Positions 1 through 13,064 of a stretch of 64,000 nucleotides of DNA are shown one piece after another. The translations under genes were made by a program, and so were the position numbers. Under the pieces are notes generated by a model. The model worked only from the letters and a program-made list of their open reading frames with translations, did no database searches and was not told where the DNA came from. Source of the DNA: Couchioplanes azureus (GTDB taxonomy: Bacteria > Actinomycetota > Actinomycetes > Mycobacteriales > Micromonosporaceae). Position 1 is the first letter of the stretch, and each line of letters opens with the position of its first letter. The stretch spans positions 24,975 to 88,974 of the forward strand of contig NZ_BMQY01000003.1 of assembly GCF_014648355.1 (NCBI RefSeq). The letters are read 5' to 3'.

Positions 1-1457
1 AGCAGCACCTCCCGCGCGTGCGGATAGGGCGCCCGCGGCTCGGCGTGCAGGTCGTCGCCGTCGTCCCAGATGACCACGAGCCCGAGATCGGCGACCGGGG
101 CGAACATGGCCGCCCGCGTCCCGGCGACCACGGGAACCTGGTGGCGGCTCGCCGCGAGGAACCTCCGGTACCGCTCGGAGGGCCCGGCCGCGGCGTGCAG
201 CGCCACATGCCGTCCGTCCCCGAGCGCGGCGGTCAGCGCCCGGTCGAGCCGGTCGAGATCGCGGGCGTCCGCCACCACGACGACCACGCCCCGCCCCGCC
301 CGCACGGTGGCCGCCGCGGCCTCGGCGATCCGGGCCGGCCAGTCCTCCCCGGGCAACGCGGACCACACGGCTCGCGCCGCCCTCCCCTGGGCCAGCGCAC
401 GAAGAAAGGGAACGCCGGCGCGATAGGCGCCCCAGCCACTCCCGCCGTCGGCATCGGAGAACGTGGCGGACCCGGCACGGCCACCCGGCGCCGCAGCATC
501 GGCGGACGCGACGAGACCGGCCGGCACGTCAGGACCGGGAGGCCCGACAGGATCGGCGGCCGCGCCGGTGGTGGTCTCGGCGGCCGCCGTGCCGGTAGCG
601 GCAATGGCGTCGTCCGTGGCGGCCACGGCGGCGGCGATCCCGGCGTCCGCGGCGATCGCGGCGGCGGTGGAGGCCACGGCGGCGGCAGCGTCCGTGGTGG
701 TGGGCGCGACGGCGGCTGCGGCGCTCGTGGTGGGCGCGACGGCGGCTGCGGCGCTCGTGGGGGGCGCGACGGCGGCTGCGGGGCTCGTGGTGGCCGCTCT
801 GGTGGCGACCGCGGGGGTGCTCTCCGCCTCGACGCGGGCGTGCCGGGGTGGGACCGCCAAGCGCAGGACGTCCGGGAGATTTCCGGAATATCGATCGGCG
901 ATCGCGCGGGCAAGCCGGGCGATCTCCGGGTCGAGGACCCGCTCGGGCGAGACCACCTTGTCCACATAGGCGAGCTTGGCGTGCGAGCTGGAATCCACCC
1001 GCTCGAGCAGGAAGCCGCTGACCATCTGGCCCGCGAACCGCACCTTCACCCGCACGCCGGGCTGCGCGGCGGCGTCGTCGGCCGCGGAGACGAGGTAGTC
1101 GAAGGGCCGGTCGAGGTGCGGCAGGGGAACGTCGACGCAGACGCGGCCGACCGGCAGCGTCGCCGCCGGTTCCCGCTCCCCGCCCTTCGTCGCCACGCGG
1201 CCATTCTTGCGCCGGGGTACGACATCCTCCGCGCCCGCCGCGGGCCGAGCCGAAGACTCCCCAACGCCTCCCCCGGCGAACAGCGCCGACTGAGCCGAAG
1301 ACTCCCCAACGCCTCCCCCGGCGAACAGCGCCGACTGAGCCGAAGACTCCCCAACGCCTCCCCCGGCGAACAGCGCCGGCTGAGCCGAGGGCTCCGCAAC
1401 GCCGGGAAACGGCGAGGGTGCCCCGGGCTCGGCCGGGGCACCCTTCTGCCGTGTCAT
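1..1457 (-). CDS. priA: PriA, replication restart protein N' (partial, C-terminus beyond window edge)
   Basis: This is the N-terminal 485 residues of PriA, which reloads the replisome at stalled forks; actinobacterial PriA is usually helicase-defective. The 3'-DNA-binding domain is recognisable (VCVDVPLPHLDRPFDYLV at about residue 95, then VKVRFAGQMVSGFLLERV), followed by the start of the helicase-like core (VAGTRAAMFAPVADLGLVVI near the edge). Two low-complexity insertions stand out: an N-terminal tail with 15-residue repeats at 1247-1400, and an Ala/Thr/Pro linker at about residues 205-335 (roughly 470-845). The ATG at 1457 is chosen because an in-frame open frame starts there with an AAGG ribosome site upstream. 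It lies 58 bp downstream of metK, so it is probably the last gene of that run. Confidence 0.88.
   Translation of the reverse strand, partial: MTRQKGAPAEPGAPSPFPGVAEPSAQPALFAGGGVGESSAQSALFAGGGVGESSAQSALFAGGGVGESSARPAAGAEDVVPRRKNGRVATKGGEREPAATLPVGRVCVDVPLPHLDRPFDYLVSAADDAAAQPGVRVKVRFAGQMVSGFLLERVDSSSHAKLAYVDKVVSPERVLDPEIARLARAIADRYSGNLPDVLRLAVPPRHARVEAESTPAVATRAATTSPAAAVAPPTSAAAAVAPTTSAAAAVAPTTTDAAAAVASTAAAIAADAGIAAAVAATDDAIAATGTAAAETTTGAAADPVGPPGPDVPAGLVASADAAAPGGRAGSATFSDADGGSGWGAYRAGVPFLRALAQGRAARAVWSALPGEDWPARIAEAAAATVRAGRGVVVVVADARDLDRLDRALTAALGDGRHVALHAAAGPSERYRRFLAASRHQVPVVAGTRAAMFAPVADLGLVVIWDDGDDLHAEPRAPYPHAREVL
1247..1400. repeat. 45-bp tandem repeat inside priA
   Basis: Copies of a 45-bp unit begin at 1247, 1292, 1337 and 1382 (the last is partial). 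They encode 15-residue blocks of the form SSAQSALFAGGGVGE in the N-terminal tail of PriA. The first three copies are almost identical at the base level, which points to recent slippage or unequal crossing over rather than old conserved sequence. Confidence 0.9.
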
Positions 1458-1515
1458 TGCGATCGGACCTTCGACCCGGCCGGTGGACTCGGCCGGCCGG
1501 GCGTGGTGGCCTGGA

Positions 1516-2706
1516 TCAGGCCGCCGCGGACTTGAGGTCCTGGGCGCGGTCCGTGTTCTCCCAGAGCAGCTCCGGAAGCTCGCGGCCGAAGTGGCCGTAG
1601 GCCGCGGTCTGCGCGTAGATCGGGCGGAGCAGGTCGAGGTCGCGGATGATCGCGGCCGGGCGCAGGTCGAAGACCTCGTTGATGGCCTTCTCGATCCGCT
1701 CGACCGGGACGTTCTCGGTGCCGAACGTCTCGACGAAGAGGCTGACCGGGTGCGCCTTGCCGATCGCGTACGCGACCTGGGTCTCGCAACGCTCGGCGAG
1801 GCCGGCGGCCACCACGTTCTTGGCGACCCAGCGCATCGCGTACGCCGCGGAGCGGTCCACCTTGGACGGGTCCTTGCCGGAGAACGCGCCGCCGCCGTGG
1901 CGGGCGTAGCCGCCGTACGTGTCGACGATGATCTTGCGACCGGTGAGGCCGGCGTCGCCCATCGGGCCGCCGATCTCGAAGCGGCCGGTCGGGTTGACCA
2001 GCAGCCGGTAGCCCTCGGTGTCCAGGCCCAGGCCCTCGAGCTCGGGGGCGATGACGTGCTCGCGGACGTCCGGGGTCAGCAGCGACTCGAGCGAGATGTC
2101 CGCGGCGTGCTGCGACGACACGACGACCGTGTCGAGGCGGACCGGGCGCAGGCCGTCGTACTCGATGGTGACCTGGGTCTTGCCGTCCGGGCGCAGGTAG
2201 GGGATCGTGCCGTCCTTGCGCGCGGCCGACAGGCGACGGGCCAGGCGGTGCGCGAGGGCGATCGGCAGCGGCATCAGCTCGGGGGTCTCCGAGCAGGCGA
2301 AGCCGAACATCATGCCCTGGTCGCCGGCGCCCTGGGCGTCGAGGACGTGCTCGGAGTTGCCCTCGCGCAGCTCGACCGCGCTGTCGACGCCCTGGGCGAT
2401 GTCGGGCGACTGCGAGCCGATGGAGACGCTGACGCCGCAGGAGGCGCCGTCGAAGCCCTTCTTCGACGAGTCGTAACCGATGCCGAGGATGGTCTCGCGC
2501 ACGATGCTGGGGATGTCGGCGTACGCCTGGGTCGTCACCTCGCCGGCGACGTGCACCTGACCGGTCGTGATCAGGGTCTCCACCGCGACGCGGCTGCGCG
2601 GGTCCTGCGAGAGCAGGGCGTCGAGAATACCGTCGCTGATCTGGTCAGCGATCTTGTCCGGGTGGCCTTCCGTGACCGACTCGGAAGTGAACAGGCGGCG
2701 TGCCAC
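1516..2706 (-). CDS. metK: S-adenosylmethionine synthetase
   Basis: MetK makes S-adenosylmethionine from methionine and ATP, and works as a cytosolic tetramer. The protein is 396 residues, normal for the family. It opens with [20 protein letters not shown] (ATP and Mg site) and has the [19 protein letters not shown] signature at about residue 270 and the [12 protein letters not shown] loop. The open frame extends upstream to 2856, but that would overlap coaBC. The GTG at 2706 has a GAGGAGC ribosome site just upstream and gives the family N-terminus, so I use it. It lies 76 bp downstream of coaBC in the same direction. Confidence 0.97.
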   Translation of the reverse strand: MARRLFTSESVTEGHPDKIADQISDGILDALLSQDPRSRVAVETLITTGQVHVAGEVTTQAYADIPSIVRETILGIGYDSSKKGFDGASCGVSVSIGSQSPDIAQGVDSAVELREGNSEHVLDAQGAGDQGMMFGFACSETPELMPLPIALAHRLARRLSAARKDGTIPYLRPDGKTQVTIEYDGLRPVRLDTVVVSSQHAADISLESLLTPDVREHVIAPELEGLGLDTEGYRLLVNPTGRFEIGGPMGDAGLTGRKIIVDTYGGYARHGGGAFSGKDPSKVDRSAAYAMRWVAKNVVAAGLAERCETQVAYAIGKAHPVSLFVETFGTENVPVERIEKAINEVFDLRPAAIIRDLDLLRPIYAQTAAYGHFGRELPELLWENTDRAQDLKSAAA

Positions 2707-2782
2707 GGTGCTCCTCAGATTTCGTCGAAGGTTCGTTCCGCGGCAGTGTAGTCGCCGCGGCGTCGGGGGTGGGGGCCCGGCC

Positions 2783-4006
2783 TCACGCCGTCCCATCCTG
2801 CTTGGCCTGCGGCGCGAGGCGCGACACGACCTCGTCCCATATCGCATCGGCCACATCGTCTTTGGGGAGTTCGCCGAGCTGCCGGGTGCTGCCGTCGGCG
2901 CCCAGGATGGTCACCGTGTTGTGGTCGGCGCCGAAGACCAGGTCGGTGCCCACCTCGTTAACGACGATGAGGTCCGCGCGTTTCCGGGTGAGCTTGCCGC
3001 GGGCGTTCTCCAGCGCGTCGCGCGTCTCGGCGGCGAAGGCCACCAGCAGTTGACCGGGTCCCTTGGCCGCACCGATCTCGGCCGCGATGTCCGGGTTGTT
3101 GACCAGTGCGATGGTCGGCGCCGCGCCGCCCTCCGTCTTCTTGATCTTGTGTTCGGCCCGGTCGGCGGGGCGGAAGTCGGCCGGGGCGGCGGCCATGACC
3201 ACGACGTCGGCCCCCGCGGCGGCCTCGACGGTGGCCTTGCGCAGCTCCTCGGTCGTGCCGACGGTCACGAGGTCGGCGCCCGCCGGGGTGCCCAGTGTGA
3301 CGTTCGCCGCAATCAAGGTCACCCGGGCCCCGCGGGCGACCGCCGCGCGGGCGAGGGCGTACCCCTGCTTGCCCGAGGACCGGTTGCCGAGGAAGCGGAC
3401 CGGGTCGAGCGGCTCCCGGGTGCCGCCCGCGGTGACCACCACGTGCCGACCGGCCAGGTCGGCGCCGGCGGCGGCGCCGCGCCGCAGCACCCGCAGCGCG
3501 GTCGTGAAGATCTCCTCGGGGTCGGGCAGCCGCCCCTTGCCGGTGTCGGCACCGGTCAGCCGGCCGACCGCGGGCTCGATGACGACGTGGCCGCGGCGGC
3601 GCAGCGTGGCCACGTTGGCCCGGGTGGCGGGGTTCTCCCACATCTCGGTGTGCATCGCGGGGGCGAAGACCACCGGGCAGGTCGCCGTCAGCAGCGTGTT
3701 GGTGAGCAGGTCGTCCGCGATGCCGTGGGCGGCCTTGGCGAGCACGTCGGCGGTGGCGGGCGCCACCACGACGAGCTCGGCCTGCCGGCCGATCCGCACG
3801 TGCGGCACCTCGTGCACGTCCGCCCAGACCTCGGCGGTGACCGGCCGGCCGGACAGCGCCGACCAGGTGGGCTCGCCGACGAAGCGCAGCGCCGAGGCGG
3901 TCGGGACGACCCTGACCCCGTGTCCGGATTCGGTGAAGAGCCGCAGCAGCTCACAGGCCTTGTAGGCGGCGATGCCGCCGCACACGCCGAGTACGACCTC
4001 GGTCAT
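2783..4006 (-). CDS. coaBC: bifunctional phosphopantothenoylcysteine decarboxylase / phosphopantothenate-cysteine ligase
   Basis: CoaBC carries out two consecutive steps of coenzyme A synthesis: ligation of cysteine to 4'-phosphopantothenate, then FMN-dependent decarboxylation. The N-terminal flavoprotein half (about 1-185) starts with [14 protein letters not shown] and contains [14 protein letters not shown] and the substrate motif [10 protein letters not shown], with the active-site Cys just before it (TATCPV). The C-terminal CoaB half (about 190-407) has [26 protein letters not shown] and the KIKK segment. The length of 407 residues is typical. It sits between rpoZ and metK, a common actinobacterial order. 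Confidence 0.97.
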   Translation of the reverse strand: MTEVVLGVCGGIAAYKACELLRLFTESGHGVRVVPTASALRFVGEPTWSALSGRPVTAEVWADVHEVPHVRIGRQAELVVVAPATADVLAKAAHGIADDLLTNTLLTATCPVVFAPAMHTEMWENPATRANVATLRRRGHVVIEPAVGRLTGADTGKGRLPDPEEIFTTALRVLRRGAAAGADLAGRHVVVTAGGTREPLDPVRFLGNRSSGKQGYALARAAVARGARVTLIAANVTLGTPAGADLVTVGTTEELRKATVEAAAGADVVVMAAAPADFRPADRAEHKIKKTEGGAAPTIALVNNPDIAAEIGAAKGPGQLLVAFAAETRDALENARGKLTRKRADLIVVNEVGTDLVFGADHNTVTILGADGSTRQLGELPKDDVADAIWDEVVSRLAPQAKQDGTA

Positions 4007-4091
4007 GACCTACTCCCGTCGTACGAGAAGACCCGCGGCCGCAGCAGAGCGGACGCGGGTCGGAACCTGCTCGCAAGTGCCCGGAGGGCGC

Positions 4092-4355
4092 TCAGGGCTG
4101 GTCGGTGGCCTCGGCGGTGAGCAACCCCGCGTTGATCTCACGCATCGCGATGGAGAGCGGCTTCTCCTGGGGCGTCGTCTCCACCAGGGGGCCGACGTAC
4201 TCGAGGAGACCCTCACCGAGCTGGCTGTAGTAGGCGTTGACCTGGCGGGCGCGCTTGGCCGCGAAGATCACCAGCGAGTACTTCGACGAGGTCTTGTCGA
4301 GCAGCTCGTCGATCGGCGGGTTGGTGATGCCTTCGGGGTTGGCGATGGTTCCCAC
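4092..4355 (-). CDS. rpoZ: RNA polymerase omega subunit
   Basis: The omega subunit helps assemble and stabilise RNA polymerase around beta'. This 87-residue protein has the family core [20 protein letters not shown] and [14 protein letters not shown], and ends with the short acidic tail usual in actinobacteria. It lies between gmk and coaBC. The gmk-rpoZ-coaBC-metK-priA order is widely conserved in actinobacteria and supports the call. Confidence 0.96.
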   Translation of the reverse strand: MGTIANPEGITNPPIDELLDKTSSKYSLVIFAAKRARQVNAYYSQLGEGLLEYVGPLVETTPQEKPLSIAMREINAGLLTAEATDQP

Positions 4356-4404
4356 GGAATTGATTTCCTCACGATTCGGGAGCTGAGCCTGCGGGTTCGC
4401 GCTC

Positions 4405-5025
4405 CTACGACTCCGGCGCCTGTGCGGGGGTCAGGAATGACGAACCGAGCAATCCTACCAGCTCGTCCGCGGCGCGCTCGACGAAGTCGTTGACCACGGT
4501 ACGGTCGAATTCCTTCTCCGCGGCCAGCTCCTCGTCGGCGTGGGCGAGGCGGCGGCGGATGGTCTCCTCGTCGTCGGTGCCGCGGCCGATGAGGCGGCGG
4601 CGGAGCTCCTCGACGCTGGGCGGGGCCAGGAAGACGAGCTGCGCGTCCGGCATCGAGGCGCGGACCTGGCGGGCGCCCTGGAGGTCGATCTTCAGCAGCA
4701 CCGGCCGGCCCTGCGACAGCCAGCCCTCGACCTGCGCCCGGGGCGTGCCGTAGAGGTTGCCGGCGAACTCCGCCCACTCCAGGAGCTGGTCGCCGTCGAC
4801 GAGGCGCTGGAACTCCGAGCGCGTGACGAAGTGATAGTGCTCACCGTCGGTCTCGTAGTCGCGCTTCTTGCGCGTGGTCACCGACACCGACAGCTTGATC
4901 CATGGCGAGCGCGCCCGGATCAGCTCGATCACGCTGTCCTTGCCCACCCCCGAGGGGCCGGACAGGACGGTGAGTCGGGCCGCCGGGCGCGCGTCGTCAT
5001 CCATGCTCACAGGCTCATTCAACAC
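4405..5025 (-). CDS. gmk: guanylate kinase
   Basis: Gmk phosphorylates GMP to GDP with ATP. The P-loop reads [11 protein letters not shown] at about residue 21, with Asp where Ser/Thr is more common after the Lys. The GMP-binding segment ([22 protein letters not shown]) and [13 protein letters not shown] follow. The start is uncertain: the ATG at 5025 has no clear ribosome site, while GTG 5010 and ATG 5004 (MDDDARP) are in frame and give a more usual length of about 200. It lies 11 bp downstream of mihF, so the two are probably co-transcribed. Confidence 0.95.
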   Translation of the reverse strand: MLNEPVSMDDDARPAARLTVLSGPSGVGKDSVIELIRARSPWIKLSVSVTTRKKRDYETDGEHYHFVTRSEFQRLVDGDQLLEWAEFAGNLYGTPRAQVEGWLSQGRPVLLKIDLQGARQVRASMPDAQLVFLAPPSVEELRRRLIGRGTDDEETIRRRLAHADEELAAEKEFDRTVVNDFVERAADELVGLLGSSFLTPAQAPES

Positions 5026-5036
5026 GAGCCGGTGAG

Positions 5037-5354
5037 TCAGTTCGCAGCGAACTCCCCCAGGAGGGCCTTACGCTGCTGCTCGCCGAGGCCACGAAGGCGA
5101 CGGCTGTCGGCGATCTTGAGCTTCTCCATGATCTGGGTAGCCCGGATCTTGCCGATGCCCGGCAGCGCCTGGAGCACGGCCGAGACCTTCAGCTTGCCGA
5201 CGACGTCGTCGCCCTCGGCCCGGTCGAGCACGGCGGCGAGGGTGGTCTTGCCAGACTTGAGCTGATCCTTCAGCTCGGCCCGGGCCTTGCGAATCTCCGC
5301 AGCCTTCTCCAGCGCGGCGGCACGCTGCTCGGGGCTCAGTGACGGGAGCGGCAC
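5037..5354 (-). CDS. mihF: actinobacterial integration host factor (mIHF/sIHF)
   Basis: This nucleoid-associated DNA-binding protein is peculiar to actinobacteria and unrelated in fold to proteobacterial IHF. It affects DNA topology, replication and development. At 105 residues it matches the family length. It has an N-terminal helix rich in Lys/Glu ([20 protein letters not shown]) and the C-terminal helix-two-turn-helix segment [19 protein letters not shown]. It lies directly upstream of gmk, its usual neighbour. The 183 bp between it and pyrF contain its probable promoter, but I could not pick -35/-10 boxes with confidence. Confidence 0.95.
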   Translation of the reverse strand: MPLPSLSPEQRAAALEKAAEIRKARAELKDQLKSGKTTLAAVLDRAEGDDVVGKLKVSAVLQALPGIGKIRATQIMEKLKIADSRRLRGLGEQQRKALLGEFAAN

Positions 5355-5537
5355 CAGTTCTCCTCAGGTCCCTATCGCGTCGGTAGCGAATACCGGCGCA
5401 TCTGTGAAACGTGGTGTGCCATGGAACCAAAGGGGCATGTGGTTCCCGGCGCCGGGAAAACTAGCGGTCAACGGCGCTTTCGGCAACGTGGGGGTACCCC
5501 CCACCGGCGTGCGGCCGGGCCTGGTAGGCGGCCCGTT

Positions 5538-6368
5538 TCACCCGATCACGGCCCCGCAGGCGGCCGCGGCACGGTCCGCGGCGGCCCGCAGCGCGCCCGT
5601 GTCCGGTCCCGCCGAGAGAACCTCGCGTGAGTACGACGGCAGCACGTTCCGCAGGCTCCCGCCGAAGATCGCCGCGAGCCCGGCGGGGTCGCCGCCCTGC
5701 GCCCCGAGGCCCGGCGCGAGCAGCGGGCCGTTGACCGCGGAGAGGTCGTGTCCGGTCTCGCCGATCGTCGCGCCGACCACCAGCCCGACGCTTCCGAGTT
5801 CGCTCGCACCTGCGTTGAGCTGGGAAATCTCGTCGATGACGGTCTGCGCGACGGTCGGGCCGGCGGCCGTGCGGGCATGTTGGACGGACGGGCCCTCGGG
5901 GTTGGAGGTGAGCGCCAGGACGAAGACACCGCCGCCGTTCGCGGCCGCCGCGTCGAACGCCGGCCGCAGCGAGCCGACGCCGAGATAGGGACTCACAGTA
6001 ATCGCGTCAGCACACAGTGAACTGTCCGGATCGAGATAGGCGCTCGCGTACGCGGCCATCGTCGAGCCGATGTCGCCCCTTTTGACGTCCAGGAGCACCA
6101 GCGCGCCGGCCTCTCGTGACTGTCGGATAATTGACTCGAGGATCGCGATGCCACGTGATCCAAATCTCTCGAAAAACGCCGACTGCGGCTTCAGAACGGC
6201 GACCCGATCGGCCAGTGCTTCGACAACCGTAAAGCTGAAGCGTTCCAGGCCGGCGGCGTCGTCCGGCAGTCCCCAGCGAGCCAGCAGAGCGGCATGGGGA
6301 TCGATGCCGACGCATAGCGGTCCCCGGGCATCCATGGCGGCGCGCAGCCGTCGTCCGAAGGTCTCCAT
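5538..6368 (-). CDS. pyrF: orotidine 5'-phosphate decarboxylase (type 2)
   Basis: PyrF decarboxylates OMP to UMP, the last step of de novo pyrimidine synthesis. The length (276 residues) and the catalytic motif VLLDVKRGDIGSTMAAYA mark the larger type 2 subfamily common in actinobacteria. LCVGIDPHAALLARWG near the N-terminus and VGATIGETG in the C-terminal half also fit. It follows bioA by 21 bp and ends the pyr run. A near-palindrome of G and C runs around 5490-5507 lies downstream and could be a terminator. Confidence 0.96.
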   Translation of the reverse strand: METFGRRLRAAMDARGPLCVGIDPHAALLARWGLPDDAAGLERFSFTVVEALADRVAVLKPQSAFFERFGSRGIAILESIIRQSREAGALVLLDVKRGDIGSTMAAYASAYLDPDSSLCADAITVSPYLGVGSLRPAFDAAAANGGGVFVLALTSNPEGPSVQHARTAAGPTVAQTVIDEISQLNAGASELGSVGLVVGATIGETGHDLSAVNGPLLAPGLGAQGGDPAGLAAIFGGSLRNVLPSYSREVLSAGPDTGALRAAADRAAAACGAVIG

Positions 6369-6389
6369 GGGGGCGATTCCCCTTTCGTG

Positions 6390-7649
6390 TCAGGTGGCGG
6401 ACACCGCGGCGGCGATTCCCCGGGTAATGAGGGCGACGTCGGCCTCCTCCGCCACGTACGGCGGCATCGTGTAGATCAGGTCCCGGAACGGGCGGAGCCA
6501 CACCCCCGCGCCGACGGCCGCCGCCGTCGCCCGGGCCATGTCGACCGGCCGGTCGAGCTGCACGACGCCGATCGCGCCCAGGACGCGCACGTCGGCGACC
6601 CCCGGAGCGCCTCTGAGCGGCTCCAGACCGGCCCGCAGCCCCTGCTCCACCGACCGCACCCGGGCCCGCCAGTCCTGGCCCGTCAGCAGCCCGATGGAGG
6701 CGTTGGCGACGGCGCAGGCGAGCGGGTTGCCCATGAAGGTGGGTCCGTGCGCCAGCCCGCCCGCGCTCCCGGCGCTCACCGCATGCGCCACCGCCGAGGT
6801 GCACAGGGTCGCGGCCAGGGTCAGATATCCCCCGGTCAGGGCCTTGCCCAGGCACATGATGTCGGGAGACACCCCGGCGTGGTCGGCGGCGAACAGCTCG
6901 CCCGTACGCCCGAAGCCGGTCGCGATCTCGTCGAAGATCAGCAGCACGTCGTGGGCGGTTGTCACCTCCCGGAGTGCCCTCAGGTACTCCGGATGGTGGA
7001 AACGCATGCCGCCCGCGCCCTGCACGACCGGTTCGACGATGACGGCGGCCAGCTCGTCCGCGTGCCGCTCGACCATCGCGACGAGCTCGGCGGCGTACGC
7101 CTCGTCGTAGCCGGCCGGCGGGGCACCCGCGAAGACCTGGGCGGGCAGGACGCCGGTCCACAGCGCGTGCATGCCGCCCACCGGGTCGCAGACGCTCATC
7201 GGGTGGAACGTGTCGCCGTGGTAGCCGCCCCGCCAGGTCGCGAGCCGCCGCCGGCCCGGGCGTCCCCGCGCCAGCTGGGCCTGCAGGGCCATCTTGATCG
7301 CGACCTCGACGCCGACCGAGCCCGAGTCGGCGAGGAAGACGTGCTCCAGGCCGTCGGGGGTGAGCTCCACCAGCGTGCGGCACAGCTCCACCGCGGGCGC
7401 GTGGGTCAGGCCGCCGAACATGACGTGGCTCATCCGGGACGCCTGATCGGCCAGGGCCGCGTCGAGGACGGGATGGCGGTAGCCGTGGATCGCCGCCCAC
7501 CACGAGGACATGCCGTCGACCAGCTCGCGCCCGTCGGCCAGGCGCAGGCGCACGCCCCGCGCGCTGTCGACCACGTACGGCTCGGAGCGACCGGGCATCG
7601 GCCCGTACGGATGCCAGACGTGCGCCCGGTCGAGATCGAGCAGGTTCAT
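6390..7649 (-). CDS. bioA: adenosylmethionine-8-amino-7-oxononanoate aminotransferase
   Basis: BioA is a PLP aminotransferase that makes 7,8-diaminopelargonate, a biotin precursor, using AdoMet as amino donor. The 419-residue protein starts [18 protein letters not shown] and has the family Trp-rich loop [13 protein letters not shown], the PLP Asp in [14 protein letters not shown] and the Schiff-base Lys in [10 protein letters not shown]. The ATG at 7649 overlaps the pyrD stop by 4 bp (ATGA), so translation is probably coupled. A biotin gene inside a pyrimidine operon, without bioB, bioD or bioF beside it, is notable. Confidence 0.95.
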   Translation of the reverse strand: MNLLDLDRAHVWHPYGPMPGRSEPYVVDSARGVRLRLADGRELVDGMSSWWAAIHGYRHPVLDAALADQASRMSHVMFGGLTHAPAVELCRTLVELTPDGLEHVFLADSGSVGVEVAIKMALQAQLARGRPGRRRLATWRGGYHGDTFHPMSVCDPVGGMHALWTGVLPAQVFAGAPPAGYDEAYAAELVAMVERHADELAAVIVEPVVQGAGGMRFHHPEYLRALREVTTAHDVLLIFDEIATGFGRTGELFAADHAGVSPDIMCLGKALTGGYLTLAATLCTSAVAHAVSAGSAGGLAHGPTFMGNPLACAVANASIGLLTGQDWRARVRSVEQGLRAGLEPLRGAPGVADVRVLGAIGVVQLDRPVDMARATAAAVGAGVWLRPFRDLIYTMPPYVAEEADVALITRGIAAAVSAT

Positions 7650-8646
7650 CGGCGGGCCCGGGCCGCCGCCCTGACCAGCGCCGGCCCCCGGTAGATGAAG
7701 CCGGTGTAGAGCTGCACCAGCGACGCGCCCGCGTCGAACATCCGGGCCGCGTCGTCCGGCTCCACGATGCCGCCCACCCCGATGATCGGCAGCCGGCCGC
7801 CGGTCTCGGTGTGGACGAAGCGGACGACCTCGCGGGCCCGCTCGGTCAGCGGCCGCCCGGACAGCCCACCGGCCTCGGCCGCCCGCGCCCGGTCGGCGGG
7901 GGCCAGCCCGTCGCGGCTCAGCGTGGTGTTGGTGGCGATCACCCCGGCCGCCCCGTACGCCAGGCACACGCCGAGCAGCTCGGCGATGGCGGACTCGGAG
8001 AGGTCGGGCGCGATCTTCACCAGCACGGGCGTCTTGCCGACCAGGGCGCCGAGCAGCGCGGCGATCGCCGACTTGTCCTGCAGCGTGCGCAGGCCCGGCG
8101 TGTTCGGCGAGGAGACGTTCACCGCGATGTAGTCCGCGTACGGGTGCAGCAGCTCGTAGGAGGTGAGGTAGTCCTGCACCGCCTCCTCCAGCGGCGTCAC
8201 CTTGGACTTGCCGAGCGAGACACCGAGCGGGATCCCCAGCGGCCCCAGCGCCCGCAGCCGGCCGGCGAGCGCCGCCGCGCCGTCGTTGTTGAAGCCCATC
8301 CGGTTGATCACGGCCTCGCTGTCGCGCAGCCGGAACAGCCGCGGGCGGTCGTTGCCGGGCTGCGGGCGGGCGGTGACCGTGCCGACCTCGACGAAGCCGA
8401 AGCCGAGGGCCGGCCAGGCGGGCAGCGCGACGCCGTTCTTGTCCATGCCGGCGGCGAGCCCGACCGGGTTGGGGAAGCGCACCCCGAAGAGCTCCACCGG
8501 GGCGCTGACCGCGTAGCGGCGGCGCAGCACGGCCCGGGCCGCGGAGCCCAGCCCGGCCAGCCGGTCCAGGGTGAACTCGTGCGCCCGCTCGGCGTCGCCG
8601 CCGCCCACCCGGAACAACACCGGGCGGACGGCGGTCTCGAAGAGGG

Positions 8647-8650
<4 letters not shown>
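7646..8650 (-). CDS. pyrD: dihydroorotate dehydrogenase (quinone), class 2
   Basis: PyrD oxidises dihydroorotate to orotate with FMN and passes electrons to membrane quinones. The protein has the class 2 pattern: an N-terminal membrane-associating extension, [10 protein letters not shown], and a catalytic Ser in [23 protein letters not shown] lies at the C-terminus. The same frame stays open far upstream through carB, but the real start is the GTG at 8650. It overlaps the carB stop (GTGA) and has a GGAG ribosome site, giving 334 residues. Confidence 0.96.
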
Positions 8651-11954
<3,304 letters not shown>

Positions 11955-11955
<1 letters not shown>

Positions 11956-13064
11956 CAGGCGTCCACCTTCTCGACGAGCTCCACGAAGCGGTCGAACAGG
12001 TAGTCCGCGTCATGCGGGCCCGCGGCCGCCTCGGGGTGGTATTGAACGGTGAAGGCGGGCACGTCCAGCGCCCGCAGCCCCTCGACCACGTCGTCGTTGA
12101 GGCAGACGTGGGAGACCTCGACGCGGCCGAAGTCCGTGTCGATCACGGCGTCCCGCGGCGCGTCGACCGCGAAGCCGTGGTTGTGGCTGGTCACCTCGAC
12201 CTTGCCGGTGGTCTTGTCGAGCACCGGCTGGTTGATGCCGCGGTGGCCGTACCCGAGCTTGTAGGTGCCGAAGCCGAGCGCCCGGCCCAGGATCTGGCTG
12301 CCGAAGCAGATGCCGAACAGCGGCACCCGGCGCGCCAGCGCGGCGCGGGCCAGCCCGACCGGCCCGTCCGCGGTGGCCGGGTCGCCCGGGCCCGGGGAGA
12401 GGAAGACCGCGTCGGGACCGACCGCGAGCAGGTCCTCGATGGACGAGGTGGCCGGGAAGACGTGCGTGGTCACGCCCCGCTCGGCCAGCCGGCGGGAGAC
12501 GTTGCGCTTGATGCCGAGGTCGAGGGCGGCGACCGTGTACCGGTGCTCGCCGACCGCGTCGACGGTGTAGCGCTCGGCGGTGGTGACCTCGGCGGAGAGG
12601 TCGGCGCCGAGCATCTGCGGCGCCGAGCGCACCCGGGTCAGCAGCGACGCCGGGTCGAGGTCGACGGTCGAGATGCCGACCCGCATGGCGCCGCGCGAGC
12701 GCAGGTGCCGGGTCAGCGCGCGGGTGTCGACGCCGCTGATGCCCACCACGCCCTCGGCGGCCAGGCGCTCGCCCAGGTCGCCGGTCGCGCGCCAGTTGGA
12801 GGGCCGGCGGGCCGGGTCCCGCACGACGTAGCCGGCGACCCAGATGCGGCCGGACTCGTCGTCCTCGTCGTTGACGCCGGTGTTGCCGATCTGCGGTGCG
12901 GTCTGCACCACGACCTGCCGGTGGTACGACGGGTCGGTCAGCGTCTCCTGGTAACCGGTCATGCCGGTGGTGAAGACGGCCTCGCCGAAGGTCTCCCCCT
13001 CGGCGCCGTAGGAGCTTCCCGAGAACGTGCGTCCGTCCTCGAGGACAAGAATTGCTGGTTTCAC
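11955..13064 (-). CDS. carA: carbamoyl-phosphate synthase small chain (glutaminase)
   Basis: CarA releases ammonia from glutamine for CarB. The class I glutamine amidotransferase domain is in the C-terminal half, with the nucleophile Cys in [14 protein letters not shown] and the His/Glu pair in [13 protein letters not shown]. The N-terminal half opens [20 protein letters not shown]. Although the frame is open further upstream, the GTG at 13064 overlaps the pyrC stop (GTGA) and gives the normal 369-residue protein. Confidence 0.97.

Noticed and set aside
18..1535. Plus-strand open frame of 505 codons rich in Gly and Arg
   Set aside because: It is antisense to priA; its composition is what the Ala-rich PriA linker produces on the other strand, and it has no family resemblance.
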